A DNA stretch of 18,790 nt from Bacillota bacterium (GTDB lineage Bacteria > Bacillota > Desulfitobacteriia > Desulfitobacteriales > JAJXUE01): positions 1 to 18,790 of the forward strand of contig JAJYNB010000097.1 in assembly GCA_021786555.1 (NCBI GenBank), given 5' to 3'. A model generated the notes under the pieces. That model saw only the letters and a program-made list of their open reading frames with translations, was not told the DNA's origin and ran no database searches. The number at the start of each line of letters is the position of its first letter. Positions within the stretch are counted from its first letter, which is position 1. A program made the translations under genes and the position numbers. Shown in pieces: positions 6,938-14,220 of this stretch.

Positions 6938-8551
6938 CTATCGTTCGACTCCTTCCACAGGGGGTTGAACCAAACCGTGGGGGTCAAAGGCAGAGCCGTA
7001 GGCCATGCGCAGCGTTCCGGTAATTTCCATCATTGTGGCATTTGATTCTGTCGCTTCAATAACAGCCGGCACAAGATTTTGGCCCGGAGACAACGCCTGA
7101 ACGAATAACCGGTGTAGCGCTTGTTTCAGTTGTGCTATATTCCTTCTGTCTTTGAACTCCTTAATTCGTGCTATTCGTTCATAGTACGGCCTGATTTTCT
7201 GCTCCGCAACTTCCTTCAGCAGCGTATCTTCTTCAGGCGGCACCTGGTGAACGTTAACACCGACTACCTGCAATTCCCCTTGGCTCACCTGTTTTGAATA
7301 GCGTTCCATTGCGTTTTGAAAAACACTGCGAAACCAGCCTTGGTCAGATAGGGCAGCCGGATCTCCTTTTGCTTCAATGTCCTGGACCATCTTCCAGATG
7401 CGTTTTTCAATTTCCTCCGTAAGATATTCCACGTAAAAGGAGCCGCCTAGCGGGTCCACTACCTTTGAAACGCCTGTTTCCAGTTCAATTACTTGCTGGG
7501 TCCGTAACCCTACTAGGTGGGACTCAGGGCTTGGTGTCCTAAAAGCTTCATCGAAAGCTGAGATTTCCAAAGCCTGCACCCCGCCCAAAACCAGTGCAAG
7601 TGCCTGAATAGCTCCTCTGACAATATTGTTCACCGGCTGCTGTGCGGTCAGAGAAATACCAGACGTGTGACTCGTGATTACGACTGACCACGATTGCGGC
7701 TTCTTCGCCCCAAACTCCTCCTTCATCATCTTGGCGAATAGCCGACGGGTAGCACGAATCTTCGCGATCTCCTCAAAGAAGTCCATACTGCAATTAAGCA
7801 AAATGGCAATGCGCGGCGCAAAGGAATCGATGTTCACTCCTCGGCGCAGTAGTTCCCTCACAAGGAACCGGAGTTCAACAAAACCGAGTGCCATCTCTTC
7901 CACAGCGGTTAATCCGGACTCGCTAATAAAATAGGTGTCTTCTACACAGGAGTGAAATTTGGGCATTTTAAGTGCACAAAATTCTATTACATCAGCGGCT
8001 AACCTAACCCTGAGGCCAAAGGGTAAGTGTGTCGCGTAACCGCAATCTTCCGAATAAAACGGGGCCTGTATTAGAGACCCCCGCAATTTGTCAGGGGAAA
8101 TACCTGCGTGTTCAGCCGCCAGATACAAACCGGTAAGGGCGAAGACAGGGGGTAGGGAATTTGAGATCGAAATCGCGTCCAGCGGGATATGCTTGAATAG
8201 TTGTAAGTAGTCTTCCTTGCAGCAAAGCGACACACCCTGAGTTCCGACGGCGTGGACCGCTAGGGGATGATCAGGATCCATCATGGCCATGGTTGGGCTA
8301 TCTCCTATGATGTCGATACCCGTCTGTCCTTTACTGAGCAGGAATTTAATTTGCTCATTTGACTTAGCCGGATCTCCTTCCCCCGATAATTCCCGCTGGA
8401 TCCAACCACCGGTAGGGGCCGCTTGTGAGCGTCGTCCCCGCGTGTAGGGATACTCTCCAGGTTTGGGAACGTTGCCGGCTGTGATATGCTTTATATCAGC
8501 CAAGTCGTAGTAATGTTTTAGCGGTATCTCAGAGCGACTAAACCCTTCCAT
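6938..8551 (-). CDS. B12-dependent acyl-CoA mutase, large (catalytic) subunit, divergent
   Basis: This is a 537-residue catalytic subunit of the methylmalonyl-CoA mutase family, which rearranges carbon skeletons through an adenosylcobalamin radical. Family features include YPYTRG (34-39), DPDHP (92-96), MPKF (196-199), RTQQVIELETGV and DPLGGSFYVE. Comparison by eye with the classical enzyme shows unusual active-site positions. The catalytic histidine of the YHM segment aligns with Phe208 (TYFIS). The TIQND segment reads LIQAP. The TMY tyrosine after TRG aligns with Ala45. The arginine of SMRIIAD, which binds the free carboxylate of methylmalonyl-CoA, is kept as Arg183. The GEGDPxxxN segment (57-65) recalls IcmF-type mutases. 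The enzyme is therefore probably active on an uncommon acyl-CoA, perhaps one with a free carboxylate. It follows the carboxylase-like pair after 82 bases. Confidence 0.92.
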   Translation of the reverse strand: MEGFSRSEIPLKHYYDLADIKHITAGNVPKPGEYPYTRGRRSQAAPTGGWIQRELSGEGDPAKSNEQIKFLLSKGQTGIDIIGDSPTMAMMDPDHPLAVHAVGTQGVSLCCKEDYLQLFKHIPLDAISISNSLPPVFALTGLYLAAEHAGISPDKLRGSLIQAPFYSEDCGYATHLPFGLRVRLAADVIEFCALKMPKFHSCVEDTYFISESGLTAVEEMALGFVELRFLVRELLRRGVNIDSFAPRIAILLNCSMDFFEEIAKIRATRRLFAKMMKEEFGAKKPQSWSVVITSHTSGISLTAQQPVNNIVRGAIQALALVLGGVQALEISAFDEAFRTPSPESHLVGLRTQQVIELETGVSKVVDPLGGSFYVEYLTEEIEKRIWKMVQDIEAKGDPAALSDQGWFRSVFQNAMERYSKQVSQGELQVVGVNVHQVPPEEDTLLKEVAEQKIRPYYERIARIKEFKDRRNIAQLKQALHRLFVQALSPGQNLVPAVIEATESNATMMEITGTLRMAYGSAFDPHGLVQPPVEGVER

Positions 8552-8608
8552 ATTTAGATTTCTCCTTAAAAACTAACTTTACTTGTCATTTAGGGAAGGC
8601 TTAACCTG

Positions 8609-8622
8609 TAGGCCCGGGCCTA
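8609..8622. repeat. Perfect 14-bp palindrome between hyuB-like and mutase genes
   Basis: TAGGCCCGGGCCTA is self-complementary over its full length and lies in the 82-base gap before the mutase. It could fold as a short hairpin in mRNA or bind a dimeric protein. No T-run follows, so it is not a terminator. Confidence 0.4.
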
Positions 8623-8633
8623 AAATGGCCTGA

Positions 8634-10913
8634 TTACAACTTGTAATCCCACAGGATTTCTTCTCCCTTTCTACAGACTTCAGAATCAAATAGGGAACCA
8701 CATTGTGGACAGACAAACTGGCGGAAAACCATCTCATCGTCAACAAACCGTTTGGTGTCTTCATACCTAGGGCCAGCCTGTGTTGTCGGTTGTTCAATAA
8801 TCAAACAGGCCTCTTTATAGTTTTGGTCGGTTCTGGCCAGCACTGCACCACAATGACTGCAGACAAAGTATTTATCACCGTCATCCTGAATCACCTTAAT
8901 GAGATCGCCTACTTTGTGCAAAACCTTAGGCTGGTAAAGACTGACGTCAGAAAGAGCGTCTTTAACCGGCTCTCCCATACGGATCCTTGCTTGCCGTTTA
9001 TGCTCACGTAACTTCGTGGTTAAGTCCCGTTCCAAGTCGAAATTCTCTGTAAGGGCCACCCCATACACGTCCTGGGCCGCTTGGCGCGATACCTCTCCGT
9101 TAACAACATCTTGTCTGACTTGTTCAGGATCCCTGCTTAACGGGTCCCCATAACCTGCTGCCGAACCCCAGTTCCAATACCAACAGGAATGGTCATCAAC
9201 TTTAACCCCCGAGCCTTTGGACATATAACTTCCTTCGATCCCTTCAACTTCTTCGTACGTTAAAGGTACTCGACCATTCGCAAACAGATCTTTAATGTTA
9301 GTATTGGTTTGATAACCGAAAATACATGGGGAACCCGGGTAACCACCTGATAAACCAATTGATTTAGGGACGACTTCGGATGTATAAGCGTCAAGGGACA
9401 GTCCCGCTGTACAATACGGTATGTTTGCCTGAATTGCCCCGTTGCCTCCTCTGAACCGTCCAGCGCCACCCGAATCTACGTCTACCTTCTTGAAAAGATA
9501 AAGGATAGGATATATTTGTTCATAATCTTCAACATTGTTGCCCCGGGCATCCGGTATCCAAATATGACCTCCGGCAGTAATACCATCCTTTGCTGGCGTC
9601 GCTCCCAAGGCCCCTGCCATTGAATCTGTCATAGGACCTATACAGAAATTTCCCCTTTGGTCAAAACCCGTAAACATAATTCCTCCCCAAGTTGCAGCGC
9701 CATTGGTAATTAAGTCATTTCTTATCTTGTCAGGCGCGCAACTCATCATTTTACCTATGGCCCCGACAGCTGTTGCAATCGAAAGCTCCGCAGCCCACAC
9801 CCCGGCGGGACTCACGGCCGCCCCGTAGTTGGCACAAGTCAGTGTGCCAGGAACCGGAGAGAATTTGATTCTCCTGTTTGCTCCTCCAAACGCCCCCATC
9901 TGTTCATGGCATAAAAAAGGATTTAGCACACTCATGATCGTACCTCGCCAACAGGCATAGGTAATGTTAATTGCCCCACTTTGGAGTTCTGTTCCCTGGT
10001 TGTCAAATATTAGTTGGTCCCCTCGTTTAGTAAGGTTTAACTGGATTCTATAGGTTCCCCTGTCACCCCCTCTTGCGGTTTCGTTATATATTCTTTCGCT
10101 CCAACGCCCGTCCGGGATTTGCCGGAGCTTCTGCACAAATGCTTCTTCACCCGACTGAATGACTTTTTGCATGGTACCCTTTACAGTTTCAGCGCCGTAC
10201 CGCTCACAAAGCTCGATAATTTGTTTCTTTGCCTCTAAATTCCCCGAAACTGCAGCCCTAAGGTCCGAAGAAACCATAAATGGCAGTCTGGATTGTCTTG
10301 TGTAGACGTCTTCCATGTCTGAACGGATTTGATTGTCTTCTACGATCTTAAAAGGCATAAAACACACTGGGTCATCCCAAACATCCCTGGCCTCAGCACA
10401 AAAACTCCCGGGGGTTATACCTCCGATATCCGACTGATGCATACAATTAGCTACCCAACAGAATAACTCCCCTTCCCGGAAAACCGGACATAAGACGAGC
10501 ACATCGGGTTGATGCGATGCTCCTACCCACGGGTCATTTGATAGAAACATGTCTCCGTCCTTTATGCCCGGGTTGTGGCTCCTATTTTCTAAAATCCATT
10601 TAATAACAACATCTACTACCCCGGTCATGTATTGTAAGTATGGACCAAAGAACACATATTCTCCACTCTCTGTTAAAATTGACGGTTGAAAGTCCCTGGT
10701 GATAACTGCTATAGGTGATACAGCCAGTTTTGCAAGGGTATTGCCGTGTTCGGAATTTATACTCCAGAGTTTGTGCCGGATAACTTCAAATGTAATGGGA
10801 TCAACTTTAGCGGAAACGTGTTTGTGCAACTTCAAATTCGGATTAATTTTTAGCTCTTCGGGTGGAATATAGGCATGGTATCGTCCATCCCAAGCAATCC
10901 CTACATCGGTCAA
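8634..10913 (-). CDS. HyuB / acetone-carboxylase alpha-like subunit with fused zinc-binding gamma-like tail
   Basis: This is a 759-residue protein of the hydantoinase B / oxoprolinase / acetone carboxylase alpha family. Family stretches include KVDPITFEVIRHKLWSINSE (about 36-55), LSNDPWVGASHQPDV, GGITPGSFC, FRGGNGAIQ and GDPLSRDPEQVRQDVVNGEV. Typical HyuB proteins end at about 550-600 residues. Here a further C-terminal domain carries two CxxC pairs (C685-x2-C688 and C735-x2-C738), with FVCSHCG and FVCPQCG contexts like the zinc-binding gamma subunit of acetone and acetophenone carboxylases. This fusion favours ATP-dependent ketone carboxylation over hydantoin hydrolysis, though cyclic amide hydrolysis stays possible. 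The start is TTG at 10913, 10 bases after AGGAG and 16 bases after the hyuA-like stop. The B12 mutase genes follow. Confidence 0.85.
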   Translation of the reverse strand: MTDVGIAWDGRYHAYIPPEELKINPNLKLHKHVSAKVDPITFEVIRHKLWSINSEHGNTLAKLAVSPIAVITRDFQPSILTESGEYVFFGPYLQYMTGVVDVVIKWILENRSHNPGIKDGDMFLSNDPWVGASHQPDVLVLCPVFREGELFCWVANCMHQSDIGGITPGSFCAEARDVWDDPVCFMPFKIVEDNQIRSDMEDVYTRQSRLPFMVSSDLRAAVSGNLEAKKQIIELCERYGAETVKGTMQKVIQSGEEAFVQKLRQIPDGRWSERIYNETARGGDRGTYRIQLNLTKRGDQLIFDNQGTELQSGAINITYACWRGTIMSVLNPFLCHEQMGAFGGANRRIKFSPVPGTLTCANYGAAVSPAGVWAAELSIATAVGAIGKMMSCAPDKIRNDLITNGAATWGGIMFTGFDQRGNFCIGPMTDSMAGALGATPAKDGITAGGHIWIPDARGNNVEDYEQIYPILYLFKKVDVDSGGAGRFRGGNGAIQANIPYCTAGLSLDAYTSEVVPKSIGLSGGYPGSPCIFGYQTNTNIKDLFANGRVPLTYEEVEGIEGSYMSKGSGVKVDDHSCWYWNWGSAAGYGDPLSRDPEQVRQDVVNGEVSRQAAQDVYGVALTENFDLERDLTTKLREHKRQARIRMGEPVKDALSDVSLYQPKVLHKVGDLIKVIQDDGDKYFVCSHCGAVLARTDQNYKEACLIIEQPTTQAGPRYEDTKRFVDDEMVFRQFVCPQCGSLFDSEVCRKGEEILWDYKL

Positions 10914-10929
10914 CTGAAGTCAACTCCTC

Positions 10930-13023
10930 TCAAAGTTCAATCATAAAGTTAGCGAATTCATCTTTAAGCAGCCTCTGATTCGGCGAGACGACAATGCATG
11001 TGTTTGGCAAATCGACTATGGCCGGACCGGAAAAGGTGTTCCCGGTTACTAGATGTTCGCCCCAATAAACAGGTGTCTCCACCATGCCCCCTTTCTCCTC
11101 CCAAAAAACTCGCCGACTCGGCGCTATGGCTCCGGACGGGATAACCTCTGAGAATGCAGCTTGGGTTCCAAGGGGCTTGACTGTTACTCCTTTAGCTTCC
11201 AACACCAGACTGACCAGTTCCAGATTAGCACCCAACAAACCGGTTCCTTTGCCGAAAAGTTGCTCATATTTGCGCAAGAATGCTTGCTCCATATCAGTTA
11301 AATCTTGCTGGCAAAGATTCTCATTCGGTAATGAAATTTCAATCTTGTGAAGCTGATCCCTAAACCTCAAGAGCGCAAAGCGGCGGAAAGCCATTTTGTC
11401 CCCGCTGACCCCTTCTTGGCTTAACTCCCTTTTGCCTGTTTCTTCCAACACGCTGATTTCTCGCTGCACAAATTCGGCGTTAAATGGACTGGAAATTAAT
11501 AATTCTTTCTCATACACGTGCTTTATGTCCGAAACGGCAGCCCCATATGCCGACCAAACCGACGCCACGTCACCGGAAGGTATGACGACTTTGCTAATGC
11601 CTAATTCCTTCGCATACATCGACGCATGGACCGGCCCTGCACCTCCATAAGCAAAAACCACAAAATCCCTGGGGTCAAAGCCTCTCACCACAGTTTCCTG
11701 CCGCATTAAATCTGCCATCTGAAAATCGCTAATCTTTCGTATTCCCGCGGCAGCTTCCTGCAAACCGAGACCAATCCTTTCTGCCAATCCAGCTATTGCT
11801 TGTTCCGCAGCTTGCTTATCTAACTTCATGGAACCTCTTATAAAGTAGTCTGGGTTGATATAACCCAACACCAGGTCAGCATCCGTTACGGTGGGTTCTG
11901 TACCACCTTTACCGTAGCATACCGGTCCAGGTACGGAGCCTGCGCTCCTGGGTCCGACTCTGATGGAATTGCTGCTTTCCTCAACCCAGGCAATGCTTCC
12001 ACCTCCGGTACCTATCGATTTAATGTCTGCACTGGCTGAATAATACTCATATTGGTTCACTGTACTGATCTCGCGCATTAAAAAACGTCCTTCAAAAATC
12101 AAGCCCACGTCAAAAGATGTACCTCCCACATCGGTGGCAATCACATTTTTGAGTCCTAGTTTTTCGGCAACATAGCTACTACCGACAACACCACCTACCG
12201 GCCCCGACCCGATGGTTAGAAACGGAACCTTCTTCACCGTTTCGGGAGACACAACTCCACCGGCTGACTGCATCATCAGCAAAGGAAAGCGATACCCTTC
12301 TTGCTCCAGGCTGCTCTGTACGTTATCCAGGTAGCTGATAACCTTCGGAGCGACAAAGGCATTGATCACAGTAGCAGTGGTACGCTCATACTCTCCGATT
12401 TTCGCGACAACCTCACTTGAACAGGTGACATAAATTTCTGGGTCCAACTCCTTTACCATTTGTTTAATTCTCTGTTCGTGTTCCGGATTTCGAAATGACC
12501 ACAGCAAGGAAATGGCGATTGCCTCAACATCCTGCTCAAGTAACTTTACTATAGCCTTTCTGGTTTTTCCCTCGTCCAAAGGGACAATAACCTGGCCTTT
12601 GTAATCAATCCTCTCCGGTACTTCTTCAATAAGATATCTGGGTACAATTGGCTCAGGATTGTTGGTGCCGGCTATGTGAAACAATCGTTCCGGTGAAATC
12701 CCCGCAGCCCTGCCGTGACCACGCATAAAAAGTATTGCGTCCTTATGGCCGCCTGTAGTGATCAATCCAACTTTTGAACCCTTGTTCTCCACTACGCTGT
12801 TGGTAGCGATAGTTGTAGCATGTGCTAGCAACTCGGTCCGGGAGAGTAGGTCCGTAGTGCTTAACCCTACCTGTTTAGCCACTGCTCGAATTGACTCCAT
12901 AAAACCTTCAGCATAATCGCGGTGAGTAGTTGGTGTTTTAGATACGTAGACGTTTCCGTGCTGATCGCAGAAAACACAGTCTGTGAATGTACCACCAATA
13001 TCAATACCGGCAATATAACTCAC
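10930..13023 (-). CDS. HyuA / acetone-carboxylase beta-like ATPase subunit
   Basis: This is a 697-residue hydantoinase A / oxoprolinase family protein of the actin-like ATPase fold. It would phosphorylate or otherwise activate the substrate for the HyuB-like partner. ATP-binding elements are visible: GIDIGGTFTD near the N-terminus, HATTIATNSVVENKG, ATDVGGTSFDVG in the middle, and FAYGGAGPVHA. The length is normal for the family (about 650-720). The start is GTG 13023 with GGAGGAGAAATC upstream. It is the first gene after the sigma-54 promoter at 13071-13086, and with its partner it probably forms an ATP-dependent carboxylase related to acetone or acetophenone carboxylase. Family membership is firm. 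The reaction is inferred from the partner's zinc tail and the catabolic neighbours. Confidence 0.9.
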   Translation of the reverse strand: MSYIAGIDIGGTFTDCVFCDQHGNVYVSKTPTTHRDYAEGFMESIRAVAKQVGLSTTDLLSRTELLAHATTIATNSVVENKGSKVGLITTGGHKDAILFMRGHGRAAGISPERLFHIAGTNNPEPIVPRYLIEEVPERIDYKGQVIVPLDEGKTRKAIVKLLEQDVEAIAISLLWSFRNPEHEQRIKQMVKELDPEIYVTCSSEVVAKIGEYERTTATVINAFVAPKVISYLDNVQSSLEQEGYRFPLLMMQSAGGVVSPETVKKVPFLTIGSGPVGGVVGSSYVAEKLGLKNVIATDVGGTSFDVGLIFEGRFLMREISTVNQYEYYSASADIKSIGTGGGSIAWVEESSNSIRVGPRSAGSVPGPVCYGKGGTEPTVTDADLVLGYINPDYFIRGSMKLDKQAAEQAIAGLAERIGLGLQEAAAGIRKISDFQMADLMRQETVVRGFDPRDFVVFAYGGAGPVHASMYAKELGISKVVIPSGDVASVWSAYGAAVSDIKHVYEKELLISSPFNAEFVQREISVLEETGKRELSQEGVSGDKMAFRRFALLRFRDQLHKIEISLPNENLCQQDLTDMEQAFLRKYEQLFGKGTGLLGANLELVSLVLEAKGVTVKPLGTQAAFSEVIPSGAIAPSRRVFWEEKGGMVETPVYWGEHLVTGNTFSGPAIVDLPNTCIVVSPNQRLLKDEFANFMIEL

Positions 13024-13070
13024 GATTTCTCCTCCATTTCTTAAATATTTTGATTATTCAGATTTTATAA

Positions 13071-13086
13071 TGCAAAAAACATACCA
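13071..13086 (-). promoter_or_regulatory. Sigma-54 (-24/-12) promoter of the carboxylase-mutase operon
   Basis: The minus strand reads TGGTATGTTTTTTGCA, which fits the TGGYAYG-N4-TTGCA consensus at every defined position, with exact GG-to-GC spacing. The predicted start is near 13059, giving a leader of about 36 bases before GTG 13023. A -24/-12 activator is encoded in the same cluster (2944-1529). Confidence 0.85.
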
Positions 13087-13383
13087 CCCGAAGGTAAGGC
13101 TTTATCCTCTACCGGACTAGGAGAAATCCCTCGTACAAAAAGGGTAACATTGGATGTTATACAAATGTCCTGTTCACGCACTTTCTCACATCCCATTAAG
13201 CAGTTTGACTGTACCCTTCTTTAACCAAAATGGGAAGCTGTACAACCTTACCTAAGCTGAGTATTTTGTTTTAGAAACATACACCGGTGTTTACTTCCTA
13301 TACACTCTTTCCCTGATACAATTATTGGGCAGGAAACCCATGGTTTCAGCGGTAAGGTTTTTCGCAGCATAGCTAGTCGGCTT
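13087..13383. promoter_or_regulatory. Gene-free upstream region with candidate enhancer sites
   Basis: No plausible gene is seen on either strand. The region holds several short candidate protein-binding sites upstream of the sigma-54 promoter. TAACATTGGATGTTA (13145-13159) is a 6-bp dyad with a 3-base spacer, about 86-100 bases upstream of the predicted start. ACACCGGTGT (13281-13290) is a perfect palindrome. On the minus strand TTGTATAAC lies at 13164-13156, TTGTACAG at 13245-13238 and TTGTATCAG at 13321-13313. The last is identical to a site upstream of the other sigma-54 promoter. Which of these, if any, the activator binds is not known. Confidence 0.4.
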
Positions 13384-13412
13384 AAAAAATAAACCGCAGC
13401 TAACTGCGGTTT
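13384..13412 (-). terminator. Rho-independent terminator of the cotJC-like gene
   Basis: A perfect 9-bp stem pairs AAACCGCAG (13391-13399) with CTGCGGTTT (13404-13412) across a 4-base loop. On the minus strand a T-run (13389-13384) follows about one base after the stem. It begins about 10 bases after the gene's stop codon and isolates the gene from the sigma-54 operon. Confidence 0.88.
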
Positions 13413-13421
13413 GAGATTGGG

Positions 13422-13979
13422 CTATACCATATGGCCCAGGGCCAGCATGCTCTGCCTGTATTCGTTGACCAACTGCTCAAAATCTGCTGGCGTCCCCGCA
13501 GGCAACATTTGCTTGGCCCGGGAGAACAGGCTGGCATGGATGTCCTCCCGCTGAATCAAAACTGCAATCAGCTGGCGCATACCCGGATCCGCAATCATGG
13601 CGTAATGCCTTGAATACAGGGCCTTAGCTCTTACTTCGGCTTCTACGTCAGCTTGAAGCATGTGCAGGGGGTCAAGGCTCTGGTCCACGTAGCTGATGTT
13701 CCAGGGTACACCTCTGGAATCCACATAGGCCAACCTGCCTCCAAGTTTGGTTACAGCGACGGCCACTGCCTCCATATGCCCCATTTCTTCGGCTGCAATC
13801 ATGCCCAGGAGTTCCCTTAGATAAGGGTTTTGCATGTTCAGACGGTGGTTTAAGTACTGGGACGCTGCACTGAACTCGCTGTCCTTACCGCCGTAATGTT
13901 CCATGAGTATCCTGGCGTACTCCGGGTTTGGCCCTTGGACAGTTACAGGGTAAAATAGCTTGTGCTGATAGAGAAACAT
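13422..13979 (-). CDS. cotJC: CotJC-like spore coat protein / manganese catalase family
   Basis: This is a 185-residue ferritin-like di-metal protein of the manganese catalase family, closest in size and layout to the spore coat protein CotJC. Features are NPEYARILMEHYGGKDSEFS near the N-terminus, a metal-ligand helix with EEMGHMEAVA (about 68-77), and later EAEVRAKALYSRH and REDIHASLF, which supply the expected Glu and His ligands. CotJC proteins are about 180-190 residues, while full manganese catalases are longer (about 270-300). ATG 13979 has a strong AAGGAGGAGG site (13992-13983). It is a single-gene unit with its own terminator and no partner cotJA or cotJB in view. A role in the spore coat or peroxide removal is inferred from the family. 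Confidence 0.87.
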   Translation of the reverse strand: MFLYQHKLFYPVTVQGPNPEYARILMEHYGGKDSEFSAASQYLNHRLNMQNPYLRELLGMIAAEEMGHMEAVAVAVTKLGGRLAYVDSRGVPWNISYVDQSLDPLHMLQADVEAEVRAKALYSRHYAMIADPGMRQLIAVLIQREDIHASLFSRAKQMLPAGTPADFEQLVNEYRQSMLALGHMV

Positions 13980-14154
13980 TTTACCTCCTCCTTAAGTTAT
14001 TCCATATTATGATATGAAACACGAGGCAAAGGCGGCATTGCCAAAAGGCAGATTCACAAAGTTGCCTTCACTTCCCCCTCCGGGCCCGGCGTAAAAACAA
14101 CCCCTAACCATTAGAGGGCAGCAGTGATAAACCTTAAACGGGCTGCCTGAAATC

Positions 14155-14192
14155 AAAAAGTAGCATGCCTTAAAACCCTGGCATACTACTTT
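14155..14192 (-). terminator. Rho-independent terminator of the pur operon
   Basis: AGTAGCATGCC (14159-14169) pairs with GGCATACTACT (14180-14190) around a 10-base loop. In minus-strand RNA the single odd position is a U-G pair, while on the plus strand it would be a C-A mismatch. A T-run follows on the minus side. It lies about 30 bases after purD. Confidence 0.83.
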
Positions 14193-14220
14193 GCTTTACA
14201 GCCTGGAATAAAGTTGTTAA

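Noticed and set aside
8609..8622. 14-bp palindrome before the mutase gene as a terminator.
   Set aside because: There is no T-run on either side and the arms leave almost no loop, so it is listed only as a palindrome.
14008..14016. CATATCATA on the minus strand upstream of the cotJC-like gene, resembling a sporulation sigma (E/K) -10 element.
   Set aside because: The -10 pattern is short and AT-rich and I see no convincing -35 at the right distance, so a sporulation promoter is plausible from the gene's family but not supported by the sequence.
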